A stretch of DNA of 64,000 nucleotides from Saccharothrix sp. HUAS TT1 (GCF_040744945.1 NZ_CP160453.1:1612001-1676000), one strand, 5' to 3'. Numbered from the stretch's first letter, positions 1 to 9,191 are shown. Notes: generated by a model not told the origin, from the sequence alone. Numbers and translations: made by a program.

Positions 1-2400
1 GCGAGTGGGAAGTTCCACGTGGAACCTCCCGCCGTGGAACTCCTCGATCGTCCGCAGGGCCTCCACGAGCAGCGCGTTCGTCGGGAACCAGACCGGTCCG
101 CGCCAGTTCGAGTTGCCGCCGAACATCGGCGTCCGCGACTCGCCCGGCTCGTAGCCCATCCGGTGCTCCTGGTCGGCGACCTGCACCTCCAGGCCCTCGC
201 GGTGGGCCGCCGACAGGCTGCGGATGCCGTGCGGCGACAGGAACTCGCCCTCGTCCAGCATCCGGCTCAGCACCCGCCGCAGCTTGCGCTCGTCCAGCAG
301 GCTGAGCAGCGCCCCGCCGCCGCTGCGGCTGAGGAACCGCTGCAGCTCCGGCCGCCGGGACAGCAGGTGCTCCAGCCGCCGGGAGAACTCCGGCAGCTCC
401 TCGAACACCCACGGCTCCAGCACCGCGCACGCCAGCACCGGGATCAGGCCCACCATCGAGCGCACCCGGACCGGCTTCGACTCCACGTGCCCGTCCGGCA
501 GCCGCCGCGACACCACGTCGTAGCAGAAGCCGTCCGTCTCGTCCCAGATGCCGCGCCCGCCGGAACCGAACTGGGTGGACGCCTCGGCGATGCTCAGGAA
601 GTGCTCCACGAACTTCGTGGCCACGTCCTCGTACGACTCGTCGTGCCGGGCCAGCTCCAGCGCGATCTGCATCAGGTGCAGGCTGTAGGCCGCCATCCAC
701 GACGTGGCGTCGGACTGCTCCAGCCGCCACTGGCCGAGCATCGGCTCCGACCGGTTCACCGGGCCGATGTTGTCCATGCCGAGGAAGCCGCCCTCGAACA
801 GGTAGCTGCCGTCGGCGTCCTTGCGGTTGACCCACCAGGAGAAGTTCAGCAGCAGCTTGTGGAAGACCTTGGCCAGGAACCTGCGGTCCTTGACCTCCTC
901 GGACCGGTACACCTGCAACGCCGCCCAGGCGTGCACCGGCGGGTTGACGTCGCCGAACTCCCACTCGTAGGCGGGCAGCTGGCCGTTCGGGTGCATCAGC
1001 CACTCGCGGCACAGCAGGAGCAGCTGCTCCTTGGCGAACGCCGGGTCGACCTTCGCGAACGGCACGGTGTGGAACGCGAGGTCCCACGCGGCGAACCAGG
1101 GGTACTCCCACTCGTCCGGCATGGAGATCACGTCGGCCACGTCGAAGTGCCGCCAGTGCGTGTTGCGGGCGTGCATGCCCCGGCGCGACGTGGGGGCGGC
1201 GGGCTGCGCCGGGTCGCCGTCCAGCCAGTCCCGGGTGCGGAAGCGGTAGTGCTGCTTGGTCCACATCAGGCCCGCCAGCGCCCGCCGCACCACGGCGGCC
1301 CGCTTGGGGTCCAGGTCGGTGTGGTGGAACTCGTCGGCCTCGGCCCGGCGCTGGTCGACGGTGTCCTGGAAGCTCGGGCCGAACGCGTCGAGGTGCCCGT
1401 CGCCCTCCACCAGCCGCAGCCGGACGGTGACCGACTCGCCCGGCTCGACCGGGTCGAACGAGTACCAGGCGGCGACCTTCGTGCCGGGCTCGCTGGCGTC
1501 GTCCGGGCCGACGACCTGGCACGCCGTCGCGTCCCGGCCGATGACGTACCGGTCGATGCCGTCCTTGGTGTGCCGGGTCGGGTTGCGCGCGGCGCCGAAC
1601 AGCGCCACCTCGTTGGTCTCGTTGTCGGTGACCAGCAAGGTCGGCGTGCCCTCGACGTGCAGCGTGTAGCGGCCCAGCGCGCCGTGCTCGGCGGTGACCC
1701 GCCGCCAGCCGTCCCGCGTGCGGGCGGTGAGCGCGGGCCGGCGGTCGTCCCGGCCCCAGGCCCACGTGTTGCGGAACCAGAACTGGGGCAGCAGGTGCAG
1801 CGGCGCCGGGTCCGGGCCGTGGTTGGTGGCGGTCAGCTCGACGCAGACGTCCTTCGGACCGGCCTTGGCGTAGCTGATCCGCACGTCGAAGAACCGGTTG
1901 TCGTCCAGCGCCCCGGTGTCGGACAGCTCGGGCTCGCGCTCGTTGCGACCGGCGCGCTCGGCCATCCCGCGCAGCTCGGCGTAGGGGAACTCGCACTGCG
2001 GGTACCGGTAGACGACCTGCATCCACGAGTGCGTCGGCGTGCCGTCGGTCACCCACCAGTGCTCTTTGACGTCCTCGCCGTGGTTGCCCTCGTTGTTGGT
2101 GAGCCCGAAGTAGCGCTCCTTGAGGATCGGATCCCGGCCGTTCCAGAGCGCGACGCCGAGGTTGAGGAAGCCGTGCACGTCGCAGATGCCCGCGATGCCG
2201 TCCTCGCCCCAGCGGTAGGCGCGCGAGCGGGCGTGGTCGAACGGGAAGGACGTCCACGCGTCTCCGGCGGCCGAGTAGTCCTCGCGAACCGTCCCCCACT
2301 GGCGTCCGGCCAGGTAGGGGCCCCAGAGGCGCCACGGTGCGGTGGGCGAGTCGGACTCCGCCAACCGCGTCCGCTCGGCTTGCCGGCTGTGCTCGTTCAC
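1..2400 (-). CDS. GH63/MGH1-like glycoside hydrolase (partial, C-terminus off window)
   Basis: The gene reads leftward from a GTG at 2400 and runs open off the left edge, so about 800 residues of a larger protein are visible. The N-terminal part has the run 'WRLWGPYLAGRQWGTVRED', followed by 'GFLNLGVALWNG' and 'THSWMQVVYRYPQ', which is typical of the actinobacterial family annotated as glucosidase or MGH1-like glycoside hydrolase. Near the edge 'NWRGPVWFPTNALL' is the (alpha/alpha)6-barrel motif shared with GH63 and trehalase-like enzymes. It has no signal peptide and is probably cytoplasmic, hydrolysing an alpha-glucoside; the substrate cannot be read from sequence. The stop codon and the last catalytic residues lie outside the window. 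Confidence 0.85.
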   Translation of the reverse strand, partial: MNEHSRQAERTRLAESDSPTAPWRLWGPYLAGRQWGTVREDYSAAGDAWTSFPFDHARSRAYRWGEDGIAGICDVHGFLNLGVALWNGRDPILKERYFGLTNNEGNHGEDVKEHWWVTDGTPTHSWMQVVYRYPQCEFPYAELRGMAERAGRNEREPELSDTGALDDNRFFDVRISYAKAGPKDVCVELTATNHGPDPAPLHLLPQFWFRNTWAWGRDDRRPALTARTRDGWRRVTAEHGALGRYTLHVEGTPTLLVTDNETNEVALFGAARNPTRHTKDGIDRYVIGRDATACQVVGPDDASEPGTKVAAWYSFDPVEPGESVTVRLRLVEGDGHLDAFGPSFQDTVDQRRAEADEFHHTDLDPKRAAVVRRALAGLMWTKQHYRFRTRDWLDGDPAQPAAPTSRRGMHARNTHWRHFDVADVISMPDEWEYPWFAAWDLAFHTVPFAKVDPAFAKEQLLLLCREWLMHPNGQLPAYEWEFGDVNPPVHAWAALQVYRSEEVKDRRFLAKVFHKLLLNFSWWVNRKDADGSYLFEGGFLGMDNIGPVNRSEPMLGQWRLEQSDATSWMAAYSLHLMQIALELARHDESYEDVATKFVEHFLSIAEASTQFGSGGRGIWDETDGFCYDVVSRRLPDGHVESKPVRVRSMVGLIPVLACAVLEPWVFEELPEFSRRLEHLLSRRPELQRFLSRSGGGALLSLLDERKLRRVLSRMLDEGEFLSPHGIRSLSAAHREGLEVQVADQEHRMGYEPGESRTPMFGGNSNWRGPVWFPTNALLVEALRTIEEFHGGRFHVELPTR

Positions 2401-2467
2401 TCGGCCAGTGTGCGGCATCGGTTCAGTAAAGCGGTTACCCGTCGGTTAGGTCACAGCTCTTCCCGGT

Positions 2468-2477
2468 GTTTGCAAAC
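2468..2477. promoter_or_regulatory. 10-bp perfect palindrome upstream of the GH63-like gene
   Basis: GTTTGCAAAC is a perfect palindrome 68 bases upstream of the GH63-like start, in the 173-bp gap between that gene and the peptidase. The position suits an operator for a LacI- or GntR-type sugar regulator, but no regulator gene is adjacent, so the role is a guess. Confidence 0.3.
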
Positions 2478-2509
2478 CCTGTCAGTGGGCCGCGATCGTC
2501 ACTCTCCGT

Positions 2510-2568
2510 GGACGGCCCGCGTCCGCCGGTGCGCCGGTGTGTCGGCGCCGACCGGGCGCGGGCCGTCC
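2510..2568 (-). terminator. Hairpin downstream of the M20 peptidase gene
   Basis: Arms at 2510-2521 (GGACGGCCCGCG) and 2557-2568 are perfectly complementary over 12 bp, and the 35-base loop can fold further through its own CG-rich repeats. The hairpin lies 6 bases past the peptidase stop in the direction of transcription. There is no clear U-tract, as is common in actinobacteria. Confidence 0.55.
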
Positions 2569-2573
2569 GCCGG

Positions 2574-4004
2574 TCACCGCCGCGAGTGCGCGTCCAGCAC
2601 CACGGCGACCGCCTCGGTGATCCGGGTGGCGTGCGCCAGGTGCAGCCACTCGTCCGGCACGTGGCAGTTCGAGTCCGGCCCGACCGCGCCCGTGACCAGG
2701 AACTGCGCCTCCGGGTACGCCTCGTGCAGCAGCCCCATGAACGGGATCGAGCCGCCGAGCGCCACGGTCCGCCACGGCGCGTCGAACACCTCCTCGCCGA
2801 CCCGGTCCAACGTCTCCCGCAGCCACGGCGCGAGGTCCGGCGCGCTCCACCCGTCCGCGAACTCGATCCGGGACAGCTCCACCACGGCCCCGTACGGCAC
2901 GTCGGTCGTCAACGCGCCGCGGACCGCGTCCATCGCCACCTCGGCGTCGGCCGTCGGCGGCAGCCGGAAGCTCAGCACCAGCGACGTGGCCGGCCGCAGC
3001 ACGTTGCCCGCGTCCGCCGGCAGCGGCAGCCCGGCCGCGCCGGTGACCGACAGCGTCGGCCGCCACCCGGCGTTGAGCGCCAGCTCGACCTCGTCGTCGC
3101 CCATCGGCCGGGTCCCGGCCGCCCACGGCACGCTGCCGACCAGCACGCCGGGCGCGCTGGACACCGCGTCCCGCACCTCGGCCACCCGATCCTCCGGGAT
3201 GTCGACGTGCATCTCGCGCAGCAGCACCTCGCCGGTCGCGGAGTCCTCCAGCCGGTCGAGCAGCTGCCGGGCGATCCGGAACGACGACGGCACGATCCCG
3301 CTCGCCATGCCCGAGTGCAGCCCGCTCTCCAGCACCCGCACGGTGACCGTGACCTGCGCCAACCCGCGCAGCGACGTGGTCAGCCACATCCGGTCGTAGT
3401 CGTTGCCGCCCGAGTCCAGGCACACCACCAGCGACACGTCGCCCAGCCGCGGGCGCAGGTGCTCCAGGTACGCGGGCAGGTCCGGGCTCCCGGACTCCTC
3501 GCCGGTCTCCAGCAGCACGACGCACCGCGCGTGCGCGCCGCCCGCCCGCCGGACGCCCTCGATCGCGGCGATCGCCGCGTAACCCGAGTAGCCGTCGTCC
3601 GCCGCGCCGCGGCCGTAGAGCCGCCCGTCGCGCACGACCGGCGTCCACGGCCCGAGCCCGTCGCCCCAGCCGCCGACCGGCGGCTGCTTGTCCAGGTGGC
3701 CGTACAGCAGCACCGTGTCGGAAGCGGGTCGAGCACCGGAGCCCGGCTCGGTGCCGGGCACGTCGACCAGCAGCACCGGCGTGCGGTCGGGCAGTCGGAC
3801 CACCTCGACGGCGGCGCCGGGCAGGTCGCGGTCGGCCAGCCAGGCGCGCACGTGCTCCACGGCGTCGGCGAGGTGGCCGTGCGCGGCCCACTCGGGGTCG
3901 AAGACGGGTGAGATCGCGGGTACCGCGACCAAGGCGGACAGGCTCGGGAGGATGTCGTCGTCCCAGAGCCCGCGAACGGTACGGGTCAGCGCTGAACGGT
4001 CCAC
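2574..4004 (-). CDS. M20 family metallopeptidase (dipeptidase)
   Basis: This 476-residue cytoplasmic zinc peptidase belongs to family M20 (CNDP/DapE/ArgE-like). It hydrolyses short peptides or N-acyl amino acids using two metal ions. Metal-site residues are visible in family order: H103-x-D105 in 'YGHLDKQP', D137 in 'GRGAADDGYS', E169-E170 in 'ETGEESGSP', D197 in 'CLDSGG', and a C-terminal His in 'MGLLHEAYP'. The start is the GTG at 4004, because the 37 extra codons of the longer frame are charged, unlike the family, and lie in the upstream spacer. The gene is transcribed alone, divergent from the 2-oxoacid dehydrogenase operon. The exact substrate is unknown. Confidence 0.88.
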   Translation of the reverse strand: MDRSALTRTVRGLWDDDILPSLSALVAVPAISPVFDPEWAAHGHLADAVEHVRAWLADRDLPGAAVEVVRLPDRTPVLLVDVPGTEPGSGARPASDTVLLYGHLDKQPPVGGWGDGLGPWTPVVRDGRLYGRGAADDGYSGYAAIAAIEGVRRAGGAHARCVVLLETGEESGSPDLPAYLEHLRPRLGDVSLVVCLDSGGNDYDRMWLTTSLRGLAQVTVTVRVLESGLHSGMASGIVPSSFRIARQLLDRLEDSATGEVLLREMHVDIPEDRVAEVRDAVSSAPGVLVGSVPWAAGTRPMGDDEVELALNAGWRPTLSVTGAAGLPLPADAGNVLRPATSLVLSFRLPPTADAEVAMDAVRGALTTDVPYGAVVELSRIEFADGWSAPDLAPWLRETLDRVGEEVFDAPWRTVALGGSIPFMGLLHEAYPEAQFLVTGAVGPDSNCHVPDEWLHLAHATRITEAVAVVLDAHSRR

Positions 4005-4469
4005 GCCCCGAATCCTGTCACGCGGCGCGAGGCGGAACGGGCCCGCGGAGTGGGTACCCCGTGGTTTCGCGTGGTGGAAATGCCCAGTCGGGCCGATGGT
4101 CGGTAGTCCATCCAACGCAACGGGGCCGACGTGGGCAGTTCCGGTCGACCCAGCGTGTCCGATTCACCACGAACGGAGGTTAACGATCGGTAACCGGGAC
4201 AACGGCGTTCGGTGATCGAACGCCCTACTCGGACGGCCGAAGATAGGCCGTCCAACCGTTACCGCACGTCAGGCCGTTGTACCGGAGATTACGAACTGGG
4301 ATGGGGCTCACCAAGACGGGTGAGGCCATGTCAGGATGTGGATGAGAACACCGTCAGCGCCGACGGTTGCCCGAACCCCGACACCCAGGGGTCGACGGCG
4401 ACTGGCGGTGCAGCCGCGCAGTGTCGTCACAAGCGACCGGGCGGCCTCGTAGACGAGGAGACAAGGCGC
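4005..4469. promoter_or_regulatory. 465-bp leader with four inverted repeats upstream of the bkd operon
   Basis: No credible gene is present. The stretch holds an 18-bp near-palindrome at 4178-4195 (GGTTA and TAACC arms around CGATCG), a perfect 8-bp inverted repeat at 4204-4224 (GGCGTTCG / CGAACGCC), another at 4231-4253 (GGACGGCC / GGCCGTCC), and a 6-bp one at 4307-4324 (CTCACC / GGTGAG). The first looks like an operator. The next two stand side by side and could be an operator pair or RNA hairpins in a long 5' leader. A purine-rich ribosome site (GAGGAGA) precedes the ATG at 4470. Confidence 0.45.
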
Positions 4470-5663
4470 ATGTCGTCCCCCGAAGAATGGACGCACCCAG
4501 GGCCGGATGCCGCGCCGGCCACTGCTGCCACACCGACAGCGGAACAGGTGATCGCAGGCTTGCGAGCGACAGACGAGGGCGGCGCCGACCTGGTGCAGCT
4601 GCTCACCCCCGAGGGCGAGCGCGTCCAGCACCCGGACTTCGACATCGACATCACCGGCGAGGAGCTGCGCGGGCTGTACCGCGACATGGTCCTGGTCCGG
4701 CGGGTCGACCGCGAGGCGAACGCGCTGCAGCGCAAGGGCGAGCTGGGCATCTGGGTGCCGCTGCTCGGCCAGGAGGCCGCGCAGATCGGCGCGGGCCGCG
4801 CGATGCGGCCGGAGGACATGGCGTTCCCCAGCTACCGCGAGCACGGCATCGCCTGGACCCGCGGGATCAAGCCGACCGACCTGCTCGGCATCTTCCGGGG
4901 CACCGACATGGGCACGTGGGACCCGGTCGAGCACCGCTTCCACCCGTACACGATCGTCATCGGCAACCAGGTGCTCAACGCCGCCGGCTACGCCATGGGC
5001 CAGAAGTTCGACGGCAAGGTGGGCGACGCCGACGGCGAGGCCACCATCTGCTTCTTCGGCGACGGCGCGACCAGCCAGGGCGACGTGCACGAGGGCTTCG
5101 TGTGGGCCGCGGTCTACGACGCGCCGCTGGTGTTCTTCTGCCAGAACAACCAGTGGGCCATCTCCGAGCCGACCGAGCGCCAGTCCCGCCTCCCGCTCTA
5201 CCAGCGGGCCCGCGGCTACGGCTTCCCCGGCATCCGGGTCGACGGCAACGACGTGCTGGCCACCCTCGCGGTCACCCGCTGGGCGCTGGAGGAGTGCCGC
5301 CAGGGCAACGGCCCGATCCTGATCGAGGCGTTCACCTACCGGATGGACGCGCACACCACCTCCGACGACCCGTCGCGCTACCGGCTGTCCGACGAGCTGG
5401 AGCTGTGGAAGCTCAAGGACCCCATCGAGCGGGTCAAGGTGCACCTGGTCAAGCAGCAGTGGGCCGACCAGGAGTTCTTCGAGTCCGTCGAGGCCGAGGC
5501 CGAGCAGATCGCGATCGAGCTGCGGGAGTACTGCGTCACCCTGCCCGACCCACCGGCCGGGCGGATCTTCAGCGAGGTCTACGCCGAGGGCAACCCCGTC
5601 CTGGAGGCGCAACGCGACGAGTTCCTGGCCTACCACGCCGGGTTCGCGGGAGGTGAGCACTGA
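4470..5663 (+). CDS. bkdA: Branched-chain 2-oxoacid dehydrogenase E1 component, alpha subunit
   Basis: This 397-residue thiamine-diphosphate-dependent E1 alpha subunit decarboxylates a 2-oxo acid and passes the acyl group to the lipoyl E2. The ThDP/Mg motif is seen as 'CFFGDGATSQGDVHEG' followed about 30 residues later by 'CQNNQWAIS'. The phosphorylation-loop region reads 'YRMDAHTTSDDPSRYR'. The N-terminal 'VRRVDREANALQRKGELG' and the split alpha/beta arrangement match the branched-chain type more than the homodimeric AceE pyruvate dehydrogenase. The ATG at 4470 follows GAGGAGA; longer in-frame extensions are low-complexity leader. It overlaps the beta gene by one base (TGATG). Pyruvate is a possible alternative substrate. 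Confidence 0.87.
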   Translation: MSSPEEWTHPGPDAAPATAATPTAEQVIAGLRATDEGGADLVQLLTPEGERVQHPDFDIDITGEELRGLYRDMVLVRRVDREANALQRKGELGIWVPLLGQEAAQIGAGRAMRPEDMAFPSYREHGIAWTRGIKPTDLLGIFRGTDMGTWDPVEHRFHPYTIVIGNQVLNAAGYAMGQKFDGKVGDADGEATICFFGDGATSQGDVHEGFVWAAVYDAPLVFFCQNNQWAISEPTERQSRLPLYQRARGYGFPGIRVDGNDVLATLAVTRWALEECRQGNGPILIEAFTYRMDAHTTSDDPSRYRLSDELELWKLKDPIERVKVHLVKQQWADQEFFESVEAEAEQIAIELREYCVTLPDPPAGRIFSEVYAEGNPVLEAQRDEFLAYHAGFAGGEH

Positions 5664-6691
5664 TGGCTGCTCCGACCATGGACCGCCCCGCGACCGACGA
5701 CGCCGGCGTGCCCGCGGTGCAGACGCTGACCATCGCGAAGGCGCTGAACAACGGCCTGCGCGCGTCGATGGAGGCCAACCCCAAGGTCATCGTGATGGGC
5801 GAGGACGTCGGCAAGCTCGGCGGCGTCTTCCGGATCACCGACGGCCTGCAGAAGGACTTCGGCGAGCAGCGCGTGCTGGACACCCCGCTGGCCGAGTCCG
5901 GCATCATCGGCACCGCCGTCGGCCTCGCGATCCGCGGCTACCGGCCGGTGTGCGAGATCCAGTTCGACGGCTTCATCTTCCCCGGCTTCGACCAGATCGT
6001 GTCGCAGGTCGCCAAGCTGCACTTCCGCACCCAGGGCCGGCTCAAGGTGCCCATGGTGATCCGGGTGCCGTTCGGCGGCGGCATCGGCGCGGTCGAGCAC
6101 CACTCCGAGTCGCCCGAGTCGTACTTCGCGCACACCGCCGGCCTCAAGGTCGTCTCGTGCTCGAACCCGGCCGACGCCTACTGGATGATCCAGCAGGCGA
6201 TCGACTGCGACGACCCGGTGCTGTTCTTCGAGCCCAAGCGGCGCTACTACGAGAAGGGCCAGGTCGACACGACCGCCTCGCCCGGACCGCTGTTCGCCTC
6301 GCGCACGCTGCGCACCGGCCGCGACGTCACGCTCGTGACGTACGGGCCGATGGTGCGCACGTCCCTGGACGCCGCGGCGGCGGCCGAGGAGGAGGGCCGC
6401 TCGCTGGAGGTGATCGACCTGCGCTCGCTGTCCCCGCTCGACCTCGCGCCGGTGTACGAGTCGGTGCGGCGCACCGGCCGGCTGGTCGTGGTGACCGAGG
6501 CGCCCAGCGAGTCCTCCATCTCCAGCGAGATCGCGGCCAAGGTGCAGCAGGAGTGCTTCTACTCGCTGCAGGCGCCGGTGCTGCGGGTGACCGGTTTCGA
6601 CACCCCGTACCCGCCGTCGAAGTTGGAGGAGGAGTTCCTCCCCGACCTCGACCGGGTGCTGCACGCCGTCGACCGCTCGCTGGCCTGGTAA
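5663..6691 (+). CDS. bkdB: Branched-chain 2-oxoacid dehydrogenase E1 component, beta subunit
   Basis: This 342-residue partner completes the E1 alpha2/beta2 tetramer; the active site lies at the alpha/beta interface. Family signatures include 'VMGEDVGKLGGVFRIT', 'DTPLAESGIIGTAVGLA', 'PFGGGIGAVEHHSESPE' with the ThDP-contacting histidines, and 'LFFEPKRRYY'. Its length matches the usual 325-345 residues. The ATG overlaps the stop codon of the alpha gene, so the two are translationally coupled, which suits equal stoichiometry. Ten bases separate it from the E2 gene. Confidence 0.9.
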   Translation: MAAPTMDRPATDDAGVPAVQTLTIAKALNNGLRASMEANPKVIVMGEDVGKLGGVFRITDGLQKDFGEQRVLDTPLAESGIIGTAVGLAIRGYRPVCEIQFDGFIFPGFDQIVSQVAKLHFRTQGRLKVPMVIRVPFGGGIGAVEHHSESPESYFAHTAGLKVVSCSNPADAYWMIQQAIDCDDPVLFFEPKRRYYEKGQVDTTASPGPLFASRTLRTGRDVTLVTYGPMVRTSLDAAAAAEEEGRSLEVIDLRSLSPLDLAPVYESVRRTGRLVVVTEAPSESSISSEIAAKVQQECFYSLQAPVLRVTGFDTPYPPSKLEEEFLPDLDRVLHAVDRSLAW

Positions 6692-6701
6692 GGGGATAGC
6701 T

Positions 6702-8090
6702 GTGCCGCAGTTCAAGCAGTTCCCCATGCCCGACACGGCAGAGGGGCTGACCGAGGCCGAGATCCTGACCTGGCACGTCAAGCCGGGCGACCCGGTGAAG
6801 GTCAACCAGATCATCGTCGAGATCGAGACCGCCAAGGCCGCCGTCGAGCTGCCGTGCCCGTGGGACGGCGTGGTGACCGAGCTGCTGGCCGAGGTCGGCC
6901 GGACGGTCGAGGTCGGCGTCCCGATCATCACCATCGACGTGGACCCGTCCGGCTCGGCCGCCCCGGCGCCGACCCCGGCTCCCGCGTCCGCCGCGTCCGC
7001 TCCGCCGGCCGAGTCGAACGGCAAGATCGGCGAGGAGATGCCGGGCGGCCGGATCGCCACCCTGGTCGGCTACGGGCCCCGGGCGGGTGCGGCGAAGCGC
7101 CGTGCCCGCAAGGACGCCCCGGCGCCCGTCGCCGCCGCTCCGGCTCCGGCGGCGGTCGTCGCCCCGGCTCCGGCGCCCGCACCGGCTCCGGTCCCGGTCG
7201 TCGCGGAACCGGTGGCCACCCCCGGCGGCTACGTGCCGCTGGCCAAGCCGCCGGTGCGCAAGCTGGCCAAGGACCTGGGCGTCGACCTGTTCGCGCTGGC
7301 GGGCTCCGGTCCGGGCGGCGTGATCACCAGGGAGGACGTCGAGCAGGCCGTCGCCCCCGCACCCGCCGCGCCGTCCACAGTGGACAGCGGCACCCGGGAG
7401 CGTCGAGTCCCGATCAAGGGCGTCCGCAAGGCGACCGCGCAGGCGATGGTGGACAGCGCGTTCACCGCGCCGCACGTCACGGAGTTCCTGACCGTCGACG
7501 TGACGCCGATGATGGAGCTGCGGGCGCGCCTGAAGGACGCGCCGGAGTTCCGCGGCGTGAAGCTGACGCCGCTGGCGTTCGCCGCCAAGGCCGTCGTCTT
7601 GGCCGCCCGCCGCACGCCCGACGTCAACGCGACGTGGGACGAGGCGGCCCAGGAGATCGTCTACAAGGACTACGTGCACCTGGGCATCGCCGCCGCGACG
7701 CCGAGGGGCCTGGTGGTCCCGAAGGTCCGCGACGCCGACCGCATGTCGCTCAAGGAACTGGCCGCGGCCCTGGAAGCCCTGGCCACGACCGCCCGCGACG
7801 GCAGGACGTCGCCGGCCGACATGATGGGCGGCACGTTCACCATCACCAACGTCGGCGTCTTCGGCGTCGACACCGGCACCCCGATCATCAACCCCGGCGA
7901 GTCGGCCATCCTGGCCCTGGGCGCGATCCGGGACATGCCGTGGGTGGTGGGCGGCCAGGTCGTGCCGCGCAAGGTGTGCCAGCTGGCGCTCAGCTTCGAC
8001 CACCGCGTGGTCGACGGCCAGCAGGGCTCGCAGTTCCTGGCCGACGTGGGCGCGCTGCTCGCCGACCCCGGCGTGGCGATGACCTACTGA
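6702..8090 (+). CDS. bkdC: Dihydrolipoamide acyltransferase (E2) of the 2-oxoacid dehydrogenase complex
   Basis: This 462-residue core of the complex has three parts. An N-terminal lipoyl domain (about 1-80) carries the lipoylated lysine K45 in 'IETAKAAVEL'. After an Ala/Pro-rich linker comes a peripheral-subunit-binding domain (about 182-218, 'VRKLAKDLGVDL'). The C-terminal acyltransferase domain ends with the active-site motif 'SFDHRVVDG' (H434, D438). A second Ala/Pro linker separates the last two domains. The GTG at 6702 starts 10 bases after the E1 beta stop. No E3 (lpd) gene is present in the window, so E3 must be shared from elsewhere. A hairpin at 8100-8130 ends the operon. Confidence 0.9.
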   Translation: MPQFKQFPMPDTAEGLTEAEILTWHVKPGDPVKVNQIIVEIETAKAAVELPCPWDGVVTELLAEVGRTVEVGVPIITIDVDPSGSAAPAPTPAPASAASAPPAESNGKIGEEMPGGRIATLVGYGPRAGAAKRRARKDAPAPVAAAPAPAAVVAPAPAPAPAPVPVVAEPVATPGGYVPLAKPPVRKLAKDLGVDLFALAGSGPGGVITREDVEQAVAPAPAAPSTVDSGTRERRVPIKGVRKATAQAMVDSAFTAPHVTEFLTVDVTPMMELRARLKDAPEFRGVKLTPLAFAAKAVVLAARRTPDVNATWDEAAQEIVYKDYVHLGIAAATPRGLVVPKVRDADRMSLKELAAALEALATTARDGRTSPADMMGGTFTITNVGVFGVDTGTPIINPGESAILALGAIRDMPWVVGGQVVPRKVCQLALSFDHRVVDGQQGSQFLADVGALLADPGVAMTY

Positions 8091-8099
8091 TCACCGGAG

Positions 8100-8130
8100 G
8101 CGCCGGGAGTCCTGCGCGGGCTCCCGGCGC
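8100..8130 (+). terminator. Terminator hairpin after the bkd operon
   Basis: GCGCCGGGAG at 8100-8109 pairs perfectly with CTCCCGGCGC at 8121-8130 around an 11-base loop, 9 bases past the E2 stop codon. Confidence 0.7.
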
Positions 8131-8239
8131 TCCCGTTCCCGGGCGACTTCCCCCCGCCCGTCCACCCGCACCTCCAGCCACTTCGGCCGCGGCCGAGCAC
8201 CGCGTGCGCGACCTCCGACCGGGGGATCGCGTTAATCGG

Positions 8240-8270
8240 TTGAAGTTCCAGTGACTGGAGAGTTCAGGGT
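8240..8270 (+). promoter_or_regulatory. MerR-type promoter and operator
   Basis: A -35 box TTGAAG (8240-8245) and a -10-like CAGGGT (8265-8270) are 19 bp apart, the over-long spacing typical of MerR-controlled promoters. The dyad TTCCAGTGACTGGAG sits between them. The predicted transcript start falls at or next to the GTG at 8278, which implies a leaderless, self-regulated mRNA. Confidence 0.7.
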
Positions 8271-8277
8271 GGTCACC

Positions 8278-9183
8278 GTGACGCACTACTCGATCGGCGA
8301 ACTGGCGCGGATGACCGGGCTGTCCACGCGGACGATCCGGTTCTACTCCGACTCCGGGGTGATCCCCGTCGCGGGGCGCACCGCGGGCGGGTTCCGCACC
8401 TACGACGTCGACGGGTTGGCGCGGCTCAAGCTCGTGCGGACCCTGCGCGCCCTGGGCGTGGACCTGCCCACGGCGCAGCAGGTGCTGGCGCGGGAGGTGT
8501 CCGTGGCCGAGGTGGCCCGGACGCACGCGGAGGCCATCGACGCGCAACTGCGCACGCTCCGGTTGCGCCGGGCCGTGCTGCGGGTCGTGGCGCGGAACGG
8601 GGAGGTGGAGATGGTGCACGAGTTGGCGCGGCTGTCGGAGGAAGAGCGGCAGGCGATCCTGGACGAGTTCTTCGACGAGGTGTTCGGCGGCTTCGACCTG
8701 GACCCGGCCTTCGAGCAGCACATGCGGTCGGTCCGGGTCGAGCTGCCGGACGACCCGACGACCGAGCAGCTGGAGGCGTGGATCGAACTGGCGAACCTGG
8801 TGCGCGACCCGGACTTCCGGGCGTCGATCCGGCGGATGTCGGCGCGGCACGAGGAGATGCGGGCCGAGGGCGCGGACATGACGCCGAACTCGCCGCAGCA
8901 GATGGAGGCGTTCCAGTACGCGTTCGCGCGGGTGCGCGAGGCGTTGGACGCGGGCATCGAGCCGCGCTCACCGGAAGCGGCCGGGATCATCGCCGCGATC
9001 AACGAGAAGTGGTCGACGGTCCTGGACGTGCCGGTCGGCCCGGAGCTGTCGCAGCGGCTGGTCGAGTTCGGCGACCCGAGGGCGGAGCGCTACTGGCAGC
9101 TGATCGGCAAGGTCAACGGCTGGGAGACCCCGGTCCCCGACACCACCGCCGAACGCGGCTGGCTGGCCGAAGCCGGCCGCTGA
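8278..9183 (+). CDS. MerR family transcriptional regulator
   Basis: This 301-residue DNA-binding regulator has an N-terminal MerR winged helix-turn-helix ('YSIGELARMTGLSTRTIRFY', then 'GFRTYDVDGLARLKLVRTLR'). A coiled-coil dimer helix follows, and then a long C-terminal domain of about 200 residues rich in charged helices. No Cys cluster for metal or redox sensing is visible, so the C-terminal domain probably binds an organic effector. I chose the GTG at 8278 because the MerR-type promoter ends just before it; the GTG at 8251 lies inside the operator. A bidirectional terminator follows. The target, other than its own promoter, is unknown. Confidence 0.82.
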   Translation: MTHYSIGELARMTGLSTRTIRFYSDSGVIPVAGRTAGGFRTYDVDGLARLKLVRTLRALGVDLPTAQQVLAREVSVAEVARTHAEAIDAQLRTLRLRRAVLRVVARNGEVEMVHELARLSEEERQAILDEFFDEVFGGFDLDPAFEQHMRSVRVELPDDPTTEQLEAWIELANLVRDPDFRASIRRMSARHEEMRAEGADMTPNSPQQMEAFQYAFARVREALDAGIEPRSPEAAGIIAAINEKWSTVLDVPVGPELSQRLVEFGDPRAERYWQLIGKVNGWETPVPDTTAERGWLAEAGR

Positions 9184-9191
9184 CCACCGGC

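Noticed and set aside
19..3399. 1126-residue reading frame on the plus strand
   Set aside because: It runs antisense to the GH63-like and M20 genes, has low-complexity Arg/Ala/Pro/His composition typical of GC-rich shadows, and contains no recognisable domain.
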